From contig JAJFFJ010000105.1 in assembly GCA_021776685.1 (NCBI GenBank), forward strand, positions 1-51,394: a stretch of DNA of 51,394 nucleotides, in the 5' to 3' direction. Position numbers and translations under genes: made by a program. Below are positions 32,367-40,620 of this stretch, one piece after another; positions within the stretch are counted from its first letter, which is position 1; every line of letters begins with the position of its first letter. Under the pieces are notes generated by a model that did no database searches, was not told the DNA's origin, and saw only the letters and a program-made list of their open reading frames with translations. This DNA comes from Alphaproteobacteria bacterium (GTDB lineage: Bacteria; Pseudomonadota; Alphaproteobacteria; Bin65).

Positions 32367-32882
32367 TCAGCCCTGCGCCGCGGGCACGTCGGGATAGTCG
32401 GCCGGCTCTTCGCCGCGCATAACGGCGGCCGCGTGCTGTACCGCATCAATGATTTTTACATAGCCGGTGCAGCGGCAAATGTTGGCGCCCATTGCGCTTC
32501 TGATCTCGCCGACCGTGGGGCTCTGATTTCCCCGCAACAGTCCTTCCGCAGCCATGATGTAACCCGGCGTGCAGCCGCCGCATTGTGCGCCCAGCTTCAG
32601 GTGAAAGCCTTCCTGCACGGGCGACAGTTTTCCACCTTTGGCCTGGGACTCGATGGTCTCCACGTCCTTGCCTGCGACCTGGCCCACCAGGGTCAAACAG
32701 GAAAGGCGCGGCTCGCCATTCACCAGCACAGTGCATGCGCCGCATTCGCCCCCGTCGCAGGCGGTCTTGGTGCCGGTCAGGCCGAGGCCTTCGCGCAGAT
32801 AGTCGAGGAGCAGAGTGTTGTCGGCGGCAGCGCCATCATGGGCACGGCCGTTCAGGGTGAAACTCACCAGTTTCTTTGCCAT
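32367..32882 (-). CDS. hcrC: 4-hydroxybenzoyl-CoA reductase gamma (2x[2Fe-2S]) subunit
   Basis: Small iron-sulfur subunit, 171 residues. A plant-type ferredoxin domain ligates the first [2Fe-2S] cluster with Cys42, 47, 50 and 62 (CDGGECGAC, LSC). The second, helical domain uses Cys101, 104, 136 and 138 (CGGCTPGYIM, CRCTGY). It transfers electrons between the FAD/4Fe-4S subunit and the molybdenum site. The ATG at 32882 immediately follows a GGAGGGGAG ribosome site; the longer in-frame start at 32921 would lie in the AT-rich control region. It is the first gene of the hcrCAB operon. Confidence 0.92.
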   Translation of the reverse strand: MAKKLVSFTLNGRAHDGAAADNTLLLDYLREGLGLTGTKTACDGGECGACTVLVNGEPRLSCLTLVGQVAGKDVETIESQAKGGKLSPVQEGFHLKLGAQCGGCTPGYIMAAEGLLRGNQSPTVGEIRSAMGANICRCTGYVKIIDAVQHAAAVMRGEEPADYPDVPAAQG

Positions 32883-32912
32883 CTCCCCTCCGCGGGTTGG
32901 GCTATTTATGCT

Positions 32913-32950
32913 GATAGACAAATAGTCAGTATAACAAACTATCTGTTATC
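32913..32950. promoter_or_regulatory. AT-rich control region of hcrCAB with inverted repeat
   Basis: Within a sharply AT-rich stretch (about 32900-33060) the arms GATAGACAAATAGT (32913-32926) and ACTATCTGTTATC (32938-32950) form an imperfect inverted repeat with core ACAAATAGT / ACTATCTGT. It begins 30 bp upstream of the hcrC ATG, where a regulator controlling hcr would be expected. No FNR-type TTGAT-N4-ATCAA is present here and no regulator gene is adjacent. Confidence 0.5.
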
Positions 32951-33075
32951 TATATTAAATTGAACCGAGAGGCAAGCGTAAATGCCTCCGCACTATTTAA
33001 CAAAAACGTTATATGCAAATATCGGAACATATGATAAACAAAGAGGTTCAATCATCCAGCCACAGGGAGGAACAG

Positions 33076-33462
33076 ATGGCGGATCACGGCACTTTCTACT
33101 GGAACGAATTCATGGCTACCGACCCGGCGGCCGCAGAGGCCTTCTATACGGGTGTTCTTGGCTGGTCGACTGACAAGATGGATATGCCCCAGGGTGGGCA
33201 ATACACGGTCTTCAAGCAGGGCGATCAGCCGGTGGGCGGCATGATGGACATTGCCAATACCCAGGCGCCAGCCGGTACGCCGGCCCACTGGTTCTCCTAC
33301 ATCGCCGTCGACGACGTGGACGCGAGCTGCGCTGCCGTCAAGGGAAGTGGCGGACAGGTCCTGTCCGACCCGTTTGACGTGGAAGGCGTCGGCCGTATTG
33401 CGACGGTTCAGGATCCCAATGGAGGCATGATCGGCCTCATGACCGCCGCCGCCCAAGGCTGA
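33076..33462 (+). CDS. VOC-family protein, two-unit type
   Basis: A 128-residue glyoxalase/bleomycin-resistance fold protein. Unit 1 is GTFYWNEFMATDPAAAEAFY and unit 2 is HWFSYIAVDDVDASCAAVKG, ending IATVQDPNGGMIGLMTA. It belongs to the subgroup often annotated as glyoxalase superfamily protein with F-x-W-N/H-E-L/F-x-T-D-P near the start; the function is unknown and metal ligands are not obvious. The ATG at 33076 is fixed by GGGAGG (33065-33070). It is divergent from hcrC across the AT-rich region. Confidence 0.87.
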   Translation: MADHGTFYWNEFMATDPAAAEAFYTGVLGWSTDKMDMPQGGQYTVFKQGDQPVGGMMDIANTQAPAGTPAHWFSYIAVDDVDASCAAVKGSGGQVLSDPFDVEGVGRIATVQDPNGGMIGLMTAAAQG

Positions 33463-33559
33463 TCCACCTAACCCATCGCGGCGCGCGCGCCAACGTCCCT
33501 CTGGTCATTTTCACCAATTGCCGCCATTTTCTCCCCATCACGCGGGAGGATTTGGCGGC

Positions 33560-34696
33560 ATGGACGGACAGGGAATTATCGATTCGAACTCGGCGGTGGA
33601 GGCGGCAAAGGCATTCGCCGCTGAGGTGATTGCGCCCAACGCCACCGCCTGGGAGTTGAACCGCGCATTGCCGCGCGAATTTTTTGCACAAGCGGGCGCG
33701 CGCGGACTGTGCGGCCTCTTGGTACCTACGGAAAAAGGCGGGGCGGGCCTCGGTGTCCTCGCCATCGCCCATGTGATGGAAGCGCTGGCCAGTGCAGACA
33801 TGGCCGCGGCCTTTGCCCTGGTGGTGCACAACAATCTGGCGTCAAACATTGCCATCAATGGCAGTGCCGCGCTTCAGGACGCAAATCTCCCGGGCATGGT
33901 GGATGGCAGCCGGATCGGCGCGTTCCTTTTGACCGAGCCCCAGAGCGGAAGCGACGCGGCGGGCATCAAGATGGCGGCGCGGCAGGATGGTCAGGACTGG
34001 GTCCTGAATGGCGAAAAGGCCTGGGTGACCAATGGCGTTGTTGCCGATGTGCTGAGCGTCTATGCCCAGACGAATCCTGATGCTGGCGCCCGCGGCATCG
34101 CCTGCTTTCTGGTGGACCGGGACACCCCTGGCGTGGAGCCGGGCCCTGCCTACCAGATGCTCGGCGGCCATGCCATGGGGGTGAATGGCATCACCTTCGC
34201 AGACGCGCGCCTGCCAGCGGGCGCGCATTTCATTCCAGCCGGCAAGGGCTTCCGCGCCGCGCTGGCCGGCATCGATACAGCCCGCGCGGTGCTTGCGGCC
34301 ATGAACTGCGGCATGCTTCGGGCCGGTCTGGAAGTTGCAATCGAGGCGGCCGGCGGCCGCCACGCCTTCGGGAAGGCGCTCACGGATTTCCAGGGTATCC
34401 AGTGGACATTGGCGGAAGTGGCGACAGAGCTGGAAGCGGCCCGCCAACTGGCCTTCAACGCGGCCCGGCTTCTGGATGGCGGGGAGGATGGATCACTGGC
34501 CGCAGCCCACGCCAAGAAATTCGCAACCCGCACCGCATTCGCCCGGCTGTCGGACTGCATGCAGGTCATGGGCGCCTGGGGGGTGACCCACGACTACCCA
34601 CTCGCACGTCATCTGGCCTGCGCGAAGCTGGCTCAGTATATGGACGGCACCAGCGAGATCCAGAATGTGGTGATCGCGCGGAAGCTTCTCGGGTGA
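33560..34696 (+). CDS. Acyl-CoA dehydrogenase
   Basis: A 378-residue acyl-CoA dehydrogenase. Domain landmarks are GLCGLLVPTEKGGAGLGVLA, AFLLTEPQSGSDAAGIKMAA, LNGEKAWVTNG, GRHAFGKALTDFQGIQWTLA, QVMGAWGVTHDYPLARH and the final MDGTSEIQNVVIARKLLG. At the MCAD catalytic Glu position it has Asp (YMDGT). GGGAGGA (33544-33550) decides the ATG at 33560. It is a stand-alone gene about 100 bp after the VOC gene. The substrate is unknown. Confidence 0.92.
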   Translation: MDGQGIIDSNSAVEAAKAFAAEVIAPNATAWELNRALPREFFAQAGARGLCGLLVPTEKGGAGLGVLAIAHVMEALASADMAAAFALVVHNNLASNIAINGSAALQDANLPGMVDGSRIGAFLLTEPQSGSDAAGIKMAARQDGQDWVLNGEKAWVTNGVVADVLSVYAQTNPDAGARGIACFLVDRDTPGVEPGPAYQMLGGHAMGVNGITFADARLPAGAHFIPAGKGFRAALAGIDTARAVLAAMNCGMLRAGLEVAIEAAGGRHAFGKALTDFQGIQWTLAEVATELEAARQLAFNAARLLDGGEDGSLAAAHAKKFATRTAFARLSDCMQVMGAWGVTHDYPLARHLACAKLAQYMDGTSEIQNVVIARKLLG

Positions 34697-34831
34697 TCAC
34701 GGGAAATTGACGTCGGCGCCCTTGAGCTTCCTCCCGCTGGAACCCGTATGTTGCATGACGGTTTTTAGAAGGGGCTTCAGCCTTTGGATAGATTGACCAG
34801 ATTGACCCGGACCAGATTGACCCGGGCCAGA

Positions 34832-35311
34832 ATGGCTGGACCGGGGCGGGTGATCATCGCCGCGGCATTGGCCATGGGGATTGGCATGAGCTATGCGCCG
34901 CACGCGGCCGCTCATAAAGGCGCGACCGGTGTGGTCATGCACCGGATGCATATGATGAAGGCGCTGGCAACGGCCATGAAGGAAATGGCGGCGATGCTGA
35001 AAGGTAAGCGGCGCTATGATCCGGCGCGTTTTTCCCTGCACGCCGCAGCAATCCGCAAACATGCTGCCGATTTGCCGAAAATGTTCCCCAAAGGCTCGAA
35101 CCCGAAGCCCAGTGAGGCGCTGCCAGGTATTTGGCAGGATTGGGACGGGTTCCTGGCGCGCCGGCGCGCAATGGATTCTGCGGCCGCGGAACTGGCGGCC
35201 GCGGCGCTGGCGGACGTGGCGATGGATAAGCGCTCAAGAGTGCTCAGGGCGTATATCGGCGTTGCAAAAAGCTGCACCGGCTGCCACACGGTCTTCCGCA
35301 AGCGCAAATGA
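34832..35311 (+). CDS. Cytochrome c'-like protein
   Basis: A periplasmic four-helix-bundle cytochrome of the c' / c-556 type, about 159 residues. A signal peptide (MAGPGRVIIAAALAMGIGMS to AAAH) is followed by helices with RMHMMKALATAMKEMAAMLK and IWQDWDGF. The heme site is C-terminal: Cys148, Cys151, His152 in SCTGCHTVFRKRK, as in the family. Roles known for relatives include NO binding or electron transfer. An alternative TTG start at 34784 would add an Arg/Leu/Thr-rich tail encoded by a triple AGATTGACC repeat. It is 38 bp upstream of a diheme cytochrome gene. Confidence 0.82.
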   Translation: MAGPGRVIIAAALAMGIGMSYAPHAAAHKGATGVVMHRMHMMKALATAMKEMAAMLKGKRRYDPARFSLHAAAIRKHAADLPKMFPKGSNPKPSEALPGIWQDWDGFLARRRAMDSAAAELAAAALADVAMDKRSRVLRAYIGVAKSCTGCHTVFRKRK

Positions 35312-35349
35312 GTGCATCGCCGCGCCGTGCCGGTTAGACTGGTCGGCGC

Positions 35350-36297
35350 ATGATCAAGCTCATCAAGCTGTTATTCCTGATTGGTGTCTTCGCGGCCATC
35401 GCCGCGGCGGTGCCTGCCTTCGCGCCGTCTCTCATATGGACGCCGCCGGAGTTGCCGGAACATATGCCCGACGCCGACACCAAGCGGGGCAAGTATGTGT
35501 TTCAGATGGCGGGCTGCGCCTCCTGCCATACCGCGAAGGCCAAGGGCGCGAAGCCGCTTGCCGGCGGATTGCAGGTGAAGACCGAATACGGCGTCTTCGT
35601 GGTGCCAAACATTACACCAGACAAGGACACTGGTATCGGCCGCTGGACGGAGACGGATTTCATCCGGGCCATGACCCAGGGCCTGTCGCCGGACGGCCGC
35701 CACTACTATCCAGCCTTTCCCTACACGTCCTACACACGCATGACCTTGCTCGACCTGCGCGATATGTGGGCCTTCCTGAAGACCACCAAGCCCGTGCGCA
35801 ATGTGGTGCCGCTGCACCAGCTCAAGTTTCCGTACGATCTGCGCCCCGGTGTTGGAATCTGGAAGGTTTTCTTCTTTTCACCGGGACGCTTCAAGCCTGA
35901 CGCGTCCAAGTCGCGCCAATGGAACCGTGGCGCCTATATCGTCACGGGCCCCGCCCATTGCGGCGAATGTCACACGCCGCGCAATTTCGCCGGCGCGGTC
36001 GAGAAAGGCCGCGCCATGGCCGGCAACGCCGAGGGCGCCGACGGTGATGTCGCCCCCAATATCACACCCCACAAAAAGGACGGCATAGGTGACTGGTCGA
36101 AAGACGACATCACGCTGATGCTCGAATCCGGCGTGGTGCCCAGCGGCGACGCTGTCGGTGGCTCAATGGGCCATGTGATCGAGAACTCGATGTCGAAGCT
36201 GACTTCCAAAGACCGCCTGGCGATTGCGATCTATTTGCAGTCGCTGAAGCCGATTGCCGGCAAGCCGCAGAAACCAAAAAAGCCAGAGAAGAAATAG
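35350..36297 (+). CDS. Diheme c-type cytochrome
   Basis: A membrane-anchored or secreted cytochrome of 315 residues. It has an N-terminal hydrophobic segment (LIKLLFLIGVFAAIAAAVPA) and two heme motifs, Cys56-x-x-Cys59-His60 (GCASCH) and Cys204-x-x-Cys207-His208 (HCGECH). Each is followed by a V-x-P/A-P-NITP-D/H-K motif (VVPNITPDKDTGIGRW; VAPNITPHKKDGIGDWSKDD). This pattern is typical of the cytochrome subunits of periplasmic alcohol, aldehyde and gluconate dehydrogenases, but no such dehydrogenase gene is adjacent. The C-terminus is Lys/Pro-rich (KPQKPKKPEKK). Probably cotranscribed with the c'-like gene. Confidence 0.9.
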   Translation: MIKLIKLLFLIGVFAAIAAAVPAFAPSLIWTPPELPEHMPDADTKRGKYVFQMAGCASCHTAKAKGAKPLAGGLQVKTEYGVFVVPNITPDKDTGIGRWTETDFIRAMTQGLSPDGRHYYPAFPYTSYTRMTLLDLRDMWAFLKTTKPVRNVVPLHQLKFPYDLRPGVGIWKVFFFSPGRFKPDASKSRQWNRGAYIVTGPAHCGECHTPRNFAGAVEKGRAMAGNAEGADGDVAPNITPHKKDGIGDWSKDDITLMLESGVVPSGDAVGGSMGHVIENSMSKLTSKDRLAIAIYLQSLKPIAGKPQKPKKPEKK

Positions 36298-36318
36298 GCC
36301 GGCGCTGGGGAAAAACCG

Positions 36319-37164
36319 ATGACCCAAACGGCTGTCCGGCCGCGCTGGAAAAGCGTTGTCTACGGTGGTGGCGTGGGCCTTGCATGGTTTGTCTATGCCT
36401 GGCTTGGCCTCCGTTTGATCCATGGCTATCACACCATGCTCGAGGCGGAGTTGGGTCTTGCGGGCGCGCTCGGTGTGGAGATCGCGGCAGCTTCCCTGGG
36501 AGCGGTCGTGCTGGCCGCCTTGTTGCGGGGCGGCCTCGGCGCTTGGCAGCAAGCGCTGACCATCATCGTCTGGATGGCGCTGATCGTCATCGGCCACCAC
36601 GTCGCCGTCATGGAGAACATGTCGGCCCGTGAATTTCTCTACCGGACAGGGATGGGCGACGGGATCGGCGGGCTGGTGGTGATCAGCGGTATTTATGCAG
36701 TGCTGCTGGCGATCCCTTTCGTGCCTGGCATCGAAATCGGGCTCCTGATCATTGCTCTCTATGGCCCCTTGGGGGCAGTCGCGGTTTTCCTGGCGACCAA
36801 CCTGGCGCTCCTTGCTGGCTACAGCGTTGGCCGCCTGACCCGCGCCTTGCCAGTCGCCAGGGCAAAGCTGGAAGGTATTCTGGGCGAACCCGAAGCCGCC
36901 CTCACCCATGGGCGCAAACATGGTGTGATCGCCCGGCTCGCCCGACTTTGGCCCCAGCTTGACCGATATCGCTACGTCCTGATCGGGCTGCTTCTGAACC
37001 TGCCCGGCAACGCCATTGTCGGCGGCGGGGGCGGCATTGCGTTCCTCAGCGGCCTGAGCGGCCGGTTCGCCTGGGGCTGGTATACGCTGACCATCCTGAT
37101 AGCAACCTGCCCGCTGCCAGTGCTGGCGGTGCTAGGCGTCTTGACTATGGACCGGCTGAAATAG
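36319..37164 (+). CDS. Polytopic membrane protein, VTT/DedA-like features
   Basis: A 281-residue inner-membrane protein with about six or seven hydrophobic segments. The central part (VPGIEIGLLIIALYGPLGAV, then FLATNLALLAGYSVGR) and the later LNLPGNAIVGGGGGIAFLSG resemble the F-x-PG...E and N-x-PG...GG-x-G motifs of VTT (DedA/SNARE-associated) proteins, which scramble lipids or flip carriers. I am not certain of the family. It follows the diheme cytochrome gene by 21 bp and is likely in the same operon. Confidence 0.7.
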   Translation: MTQTAVRPRWKSVVYGGGVGLAWFVYAWLGLRLIHGYHTMLEAELGLAGALGVEIAAASLGAVVLAALLRGGLGAWQQALTIIVWMALIVIGHHVAVMENMSAREFLYRTGMGDGIGGLVVISGIYAVLLAIPFVPGIEIGLLIIALYGPLGAVAVFLATNLALLAGYSVGRLTRALPVARAKLEGILGEPEAALTHGRKHGVIARLARLWPQLDRYRYVLIGLLLNLPGNAIVGGGGGIAFLSGLSGRFAWGWYTLTILIATCPLPVLAVLGVLTMDRLK

Positions 37165-37243
37165 GCGATCACCCGTTGCTGGCTGATTGGCAAACAGCTG
37201 GTGGGTTTGGTTGGATGCAATCGGTTCGCATTCATTTCCCGCG

Positions 37244-38146
37244 CTATGCTCTCCGAAATGCGGCGCCAATCAAGCCAGCCACCTTTCGCCACAAGTCGGC
37301 GATTCGCGAGACCGGCGGAGGGTCGTATTGAACCAGCCGCACACCCTCAAGAGAATACAGTTTGATCGCGACCTGCCCGATACCTTCGTAGTCGCCTTCG
37401 ATTTCCCGCGTAACCGTGAGGTTAGGAAATGCCACCCAGGGTTCAGCGGCAGCAGTCAGGAGAATGTAAGAAGCCTCCTCAACCTGCTCTTTCAGCAACC
37501 GGTGGGCGGCGATCACCGGCAGGCCGCCAAGCTCATTCGCGCCCATCACTTTCAGACGGTAAATCTCGCCTGCGTGAACGATGGTCTTCAGGTTGAGCTT
37601 TTCAACATGTTTACAGGCCGCGCAGCCACAGGCTGAGGCTTGTTTCAACTGGCGTTGCCGACGGTAGAACGCGCTGTTGAGTCGCTGCACGGCCTCCGCC
37701 ACCCGCCGGCCAACCGCCTCCAGATCCTCGCCCCGCCGCGCCCCGGCAACAAAAAAGACGGCATCGCCTTCAAGTTTCATTGGCGTCAACTGGCCGCTGG
37801 TGGAAGTAATCATTGCTTCCAGCAACTGGCTGACCGCGTATTGGGCGTGGGCGACTGCGAAACGGGTCTCGCTGAGGAACTGCGTGTAGCCACTGATATC
37901 CGGAAGGACGAGGAATGCGAACTCGGATTTGCCGGTGCGCTCAAATGCCGGCAGGGTTGTCTGCAGGCCCATTCGGCCGGACAACCGGCGCATCACGCCG
38001 CTTCGAATTTGGCGGCCGACAGATGGCCCTGCGGGCCGCCGCATTACGGCGATAGCGATTACGATCGCCCCAAGGGCGAGTGTCGCCAGGACGACGGTTA
38101 CCAGCCACCATAGCCAGTCGCCGGACTCGGCCAGCATCCTGTGCAT
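37244..38146 (-). CDS. DUF2652 (cyclase-like) membrane-anchored protein
   Basis: A protein of about 300 residues with one N-terminal membrane helix (WLWWLVTVVLATLALGAIVI) followed by a cytosolic domain. It opens with FLVLPDISGYTQFLSETRFA, the DUF2652 pattern that is distantly related to class III nucleotide cyclases (D-I-S-G-Y/F-T). MKLEGDAVFFVAG is the counterpart of the second metal-binding segment. A Cys motif CGCAACKHVEKLN lies mid-domain. Cyclase activity is not established. The ATG at 38146 (or 38137) is assumed; neither has a strong ribosome site. It is the last gene of the copper operon, 56 bp after the multicopper oxidase. Confidence 0.78.
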   Translation of the reverse strand: MHRMLAESGDWLWWLVTVVLATLALGAIVIAIAVMRRPAGPSVGRQIRSGVMRRLSGRMGLQTTLPAFERTGKSEFAFLVLPDISGYTQFLSETRFAVAHAQYAVSQLLEAMITSTSGQLTPMKLEGDAVFFVAGARRGEDLEAVGRRVAEAVQRLNSAFYRRQRQLKQASACGCAACKHVEKLNLKTIVHAGEIYRLKVMGANELGGLPVIAAHRLLKEQVEEASYILLTAAAEPWVAFPNLTVTREIEGDYEGIGQVAIKLYSLEGVRLVQYDPPPVSRIADLWRKVAGLIGAAFRRA

Positions 38147-38202
38147 GGTTAGGCGCGGGTCGGCGTGCGGCCGGGCAAGGATATCATCCCTTGTGCAATG
38201 GT

Positions 38203-39633
38203 TTAGCCAACCGTGACCACGCCGCCCATGCCCGCCTGTACATGGCTCAGAATATGGCAATGCAGCATCCAGCGGCCGGGATTGTCGGCAACGAAGCCGA
38301 TATCGATGCGCTGGCGCGGCCGGATCATCACGGTATCGCGCAGTTCCAGATGCTTTAAGCCTTCACCGTTTCGCGCCAGCACCTGGAAGGTATGGCCGTG
38401 CAGGTGGATCGGGTGGTCGAAGGCAGTCTGGTTTTCCATGCGGATCACGTAGCTCTTGCCTTTCGCCATCTGGAAGAGCGGCGCGGCGCTCTGGCCGGAT
38501 CCGAGCGGTGGGATCAGCCGGTCGTTCATGATCCAGAACAGGCGCGACCGCATCATGCTTTGCATGTGCCGCCGCATCATCATGCCACCGCGGCCCATCA
38601 TGCCGCCCATGGCGCCGCCGGCGAACAGCAGGTCCAGCGACTTGGCGCCTTTTCTGTCGAAGCGCTTGATTGGGTTGGCCGCCAGCGCCATCGGCGGCCC
38701 CAATGGCGCCGGCCGGGCCGCCTTGCCGTCCCCAACGGTGAGACGGGCGACGCGGTAGGTTTGCTCAGGATAGTAGGCGTCGACGATATGCACCGTGGCG
38801 CCTGCTTTGTCCGGAAGGTCGACGGCCAGGTCGATCCTGTTCCCGGGCCCGACCAGCAGATCGTTACGGGTTGCCCGCCGGGGCGTCACGGGATGGCCGT
38901 CCAGGGCAATGACCCAGGGCGTCATCTGGCCAAAGCGAAGGGCGAAAATCCGCCCGGTCGAGGCATTGATAAGGCGCAATCTAATACGTTCGTTGCGCCG
39001 GCCTTTCAGCACCGGATCAGGTGTGGCGTTCACGGTGACGAGATTGCCGTAGCGCCCAGCATGGCTGAGGTCGTGCGGATTGTTGAAGCCATTGTCCAGC
39101 CGGCCGTCACGCCCGACCCGCCAGTCGTTCAGCACCCAGACCACATCCCGGTCCATGCCGGGGGGCATTGCTTCCTCCACGATCAGGGGACCGAAAAGCC
39201 CTCGGCCCATCTGTTCGGTGCTGTTGATATGCGGGTGATAGAAAAACGTCCCGGCGTCGTCGGCGCGAAAGCGATAGTCGAAGGTTCCGCCCGCCGCCAC
39301 CGGCGCCTGCGTCAGGTGAGGCACGCCGTCCATGGCGTTTGGCACCCGAACGCCATGCCAATGAATACTGGTGGGTTGGCTGAGTTTATTCTGCAGCCGG
39401 ATGGCGACCTCTGCCCCCTGTTTGACCCGCAGGGGCGTGCCAGGCACAGCGCCGTCATAGGTCCATAATGTTGATGCCGGCAGTTGGTTGTGGAGCTTCT
39501 GCTTGCCGCTACGCGCCACGATATTGGTGACGTCGTTGGCGGCGAAGGCCGGCCCGGCCGTGAGGGACGCGCCAGCAGCAGCGGATGTGGCCAGGAACTG
39601 CCGGCGGGAGATGTGAAGACGTTGGGTAGTCAT
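38203..39633 (-). CDS. Multicopper oxidase, CueO/CopA-like
   Basis: Periplasmic cuprous oxidase candidate, 476 residues. A Tat signal is present (ISRRQFLATSAAAGASLTAG). Copper-binding motifs are HWHG (91-94), HPH (133-135), HPIHLHGH (407-414) and HCHILSH (458-464), with axial Met469. A Met-rich loop (AMGGMMGRGGMMMRRHMQSM) resembles the Cu(I)-binding insert of CueO. It oxidises Cu(I) to the less toxic Cu(II). AGGAGAT is upstream of the ATG. It is the third gene in the operon cueR - cytochrome c - oxidase - DUF2652, so copper induction is expected. Confidence 0.93.
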   Translation of the reverse strand: MTTQRLHISRRQFLATSAAAGASLTAGPAFAANDVTNIVARSGKQKLHNQLPASTLWTYDGAVPGTPLRVKQGAEVAIRLQNKLSQPTSIHWHGVRVPNAMDGVPHLTQAPVAAGGTFDYRFRADDAGTFFYHPHINSTEQMGRGLFGPLIVEEAMPPGMDRDVVWVLNDWRVGRDGRLDNGFNNPHDLSHAGRYGNLVTVNATPDPVLKGRRNERIRLRLINASTGRIFALRFGQMTPWVIALDGHPVTPRRATRNDLLVGPGNRIDLAVDLPDKAGATVHIVDAYYPEQTYRVARLTVGDGKAARPAPLGPPMALAANPIKRFDRKGAKSLDLLFAGGAMGGMMGRGGMMMRRHMQSMMRSRLFWIMNDRLIPPLGSGQSAAPLFQMAKGKSYVIRMENQTAFDHPIHLHGHTFQVLARNGEGLKHLELRDTVMIRPRQRIDIGFVADNPGRWMLHCHILSHVQAGMGGVVTVG

Positions 39634-39664
39634 GGATATCTCCTGAATTTGGCGTCTGTGGGTG

Positions 39665-40165
39665 CTATTTCCGGCTCATCGCCGCCTGTCGGCGCTGAAT
39701 GTCTGACGGCCACCTGCTCTTGATGAACGCGAGCACCGCGCGGATTTCCCGATCCGTAAGGACGCCCGCATAGCCGGGCATATCGGTCTTGTAACCAGCG
39801 GGCGCGATCGCTGCAGTGCCGCGTTTGACGATGCGGAACAACAGCTTGTCACTGTGGTGCCACGTATGCCCGGAGGCGTCGTGAGGCGGCGCGGGCAGCT
39901 TGCCGTTGGCCTTGCGTCTTCGCCAGTTGGGCTCGCCTTCCAAATTTCGTCCGTGACAGGATGCACAATGTTGGCGGTAAACGCCTTGACCCTGCGCAAT
40001 CAGGGCCGGGCCTTCAGCAGCGGAATTCTTGGTGTCCGGCGATTCAGCGCCCGGCGGTTCGGCGCCGGACGGGGTGAGGGTGCGCATGACAAATACGCCG
40101 CCGCCCAGAGCGGCTGCCATAAGTGCGACCATCGCCAGCTTTGACCCGATCGGACGTTTGCTCAT
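39665..40165 (-). CDS. Class I cytochrome c, copper operon
   Basis: A 166-residue monoheme cytochrome. An N-terminal signal-anchor (SKLAMVALMAAALGGGVFVM) is followed by a Pro/Glu-rich linker and one heme motif Cys67-x-x-Cys70-His71 (QHCASCHG). The distal Met is likely in YKTDMPGYAGVLTDREIRAV. Cytochromes of this type accompany copper oxidases in CueR-controlled operons and probably accept or deliver electrons for the oxidase; that link is inferred. The gene overlaps the end of cueR by four bases (ATGA) and lies 31 bp before the oxidase gene. Confidence 0.9.
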   Translation of the reverse strand: MSKRPIGSKLAMVALMAAALGGGVFVMRTLTPSGAEPPGAESPDTKNSAAEGPALIAQGQGVYRQHCASCHGRNLEGEPNWRRRKANGKLPAPPHDASGHTWHHSDKLLFRIVKRGTAAIAPAGYKTDMPGYAGVLTDREIRAVLAFIKSRWPSDIQRRQAAMSRK

Positions 40166-40551
40166 CTGCTGCCTGCCAAATCGTCAATAATCGGGCAGTC
40201 CGGGAGGTCGTCGCCGTGGCAGGCTTCCACCAGTTGCTCGAGCGTCGACTGCAATGTGCGCAGCTCGTCGATCTTGCGTTCAACCGCTGAAAGATGCTGC
40301 CGCGCCAGGGCCTTTACTTGTGCACTTGCCCGGCCGGTATCCACCCACAGCGCCAGTAGCGCGCGGCAGTCTTCCAGGGTGAACCCGAGACTGCGGGCGC
40401 GGGCGAGGAAGCGCAGTTTATGGACCTCAGCGTCGTCATAGTCGCGATAGCCGTTTTCCCGGCGGTCCGGCGCTACCAGGCCAACCTCTTCATAGTAGCG
40501 GATGGTCTTTGCGGGTAGACCTGAGGCATCTGCGGCGTGTCCGATATTCAT
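40162..40551 (-). CDS. cueR: MerR-family copper regulator CueR
   Basis: Copper-responsive activator of 129 residues. The N-terminal winged HTH (MNIGHAADASGLPAKTIRYY, EEVGLVAPDR, ENGYRDY) is followed by a coiled-coil dimer helix. The metal loop has Cys111 and Cys119 (CHGDDLPDC, spacing C-x7-C) followed by PIIDDL, the CueR signature for Cu(I), Ag(I) or Au(I). The ATG at 40551 is supported by AGGGA upstream and by the promoter location; upstream in-frame starts would lie close to or inside the promoter. It is the first gene of its operon and is probably autoregulated. Confidence 0.93.
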   Translation of the reverse strand: MNIGHAADASGLPAKTIRYYEEVGLVAPDRRENGYRDYDDAEVHKLRFLARARSLGFTLEDCRALLALWVDTGRASAQVKALARQHLSAVERKIDELRTLQSTLEQLVEACHGDDLPDCPIIDDLAGSR

Positions 40552-40620
40552 GTCACTGATCCCTGTGGCAACGCTCCCCCAGCTCTTTCTCGAGAAGCCG
40601 ATGGTGCGAGGACTATGACT

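Noticed and set aside
38392-39468. 358-codon plus-strand open frame opposite the multicopper oxidase
   Set aside because: The oxidase on the minus strand carries all four copper motifs; the antisense frame has none.
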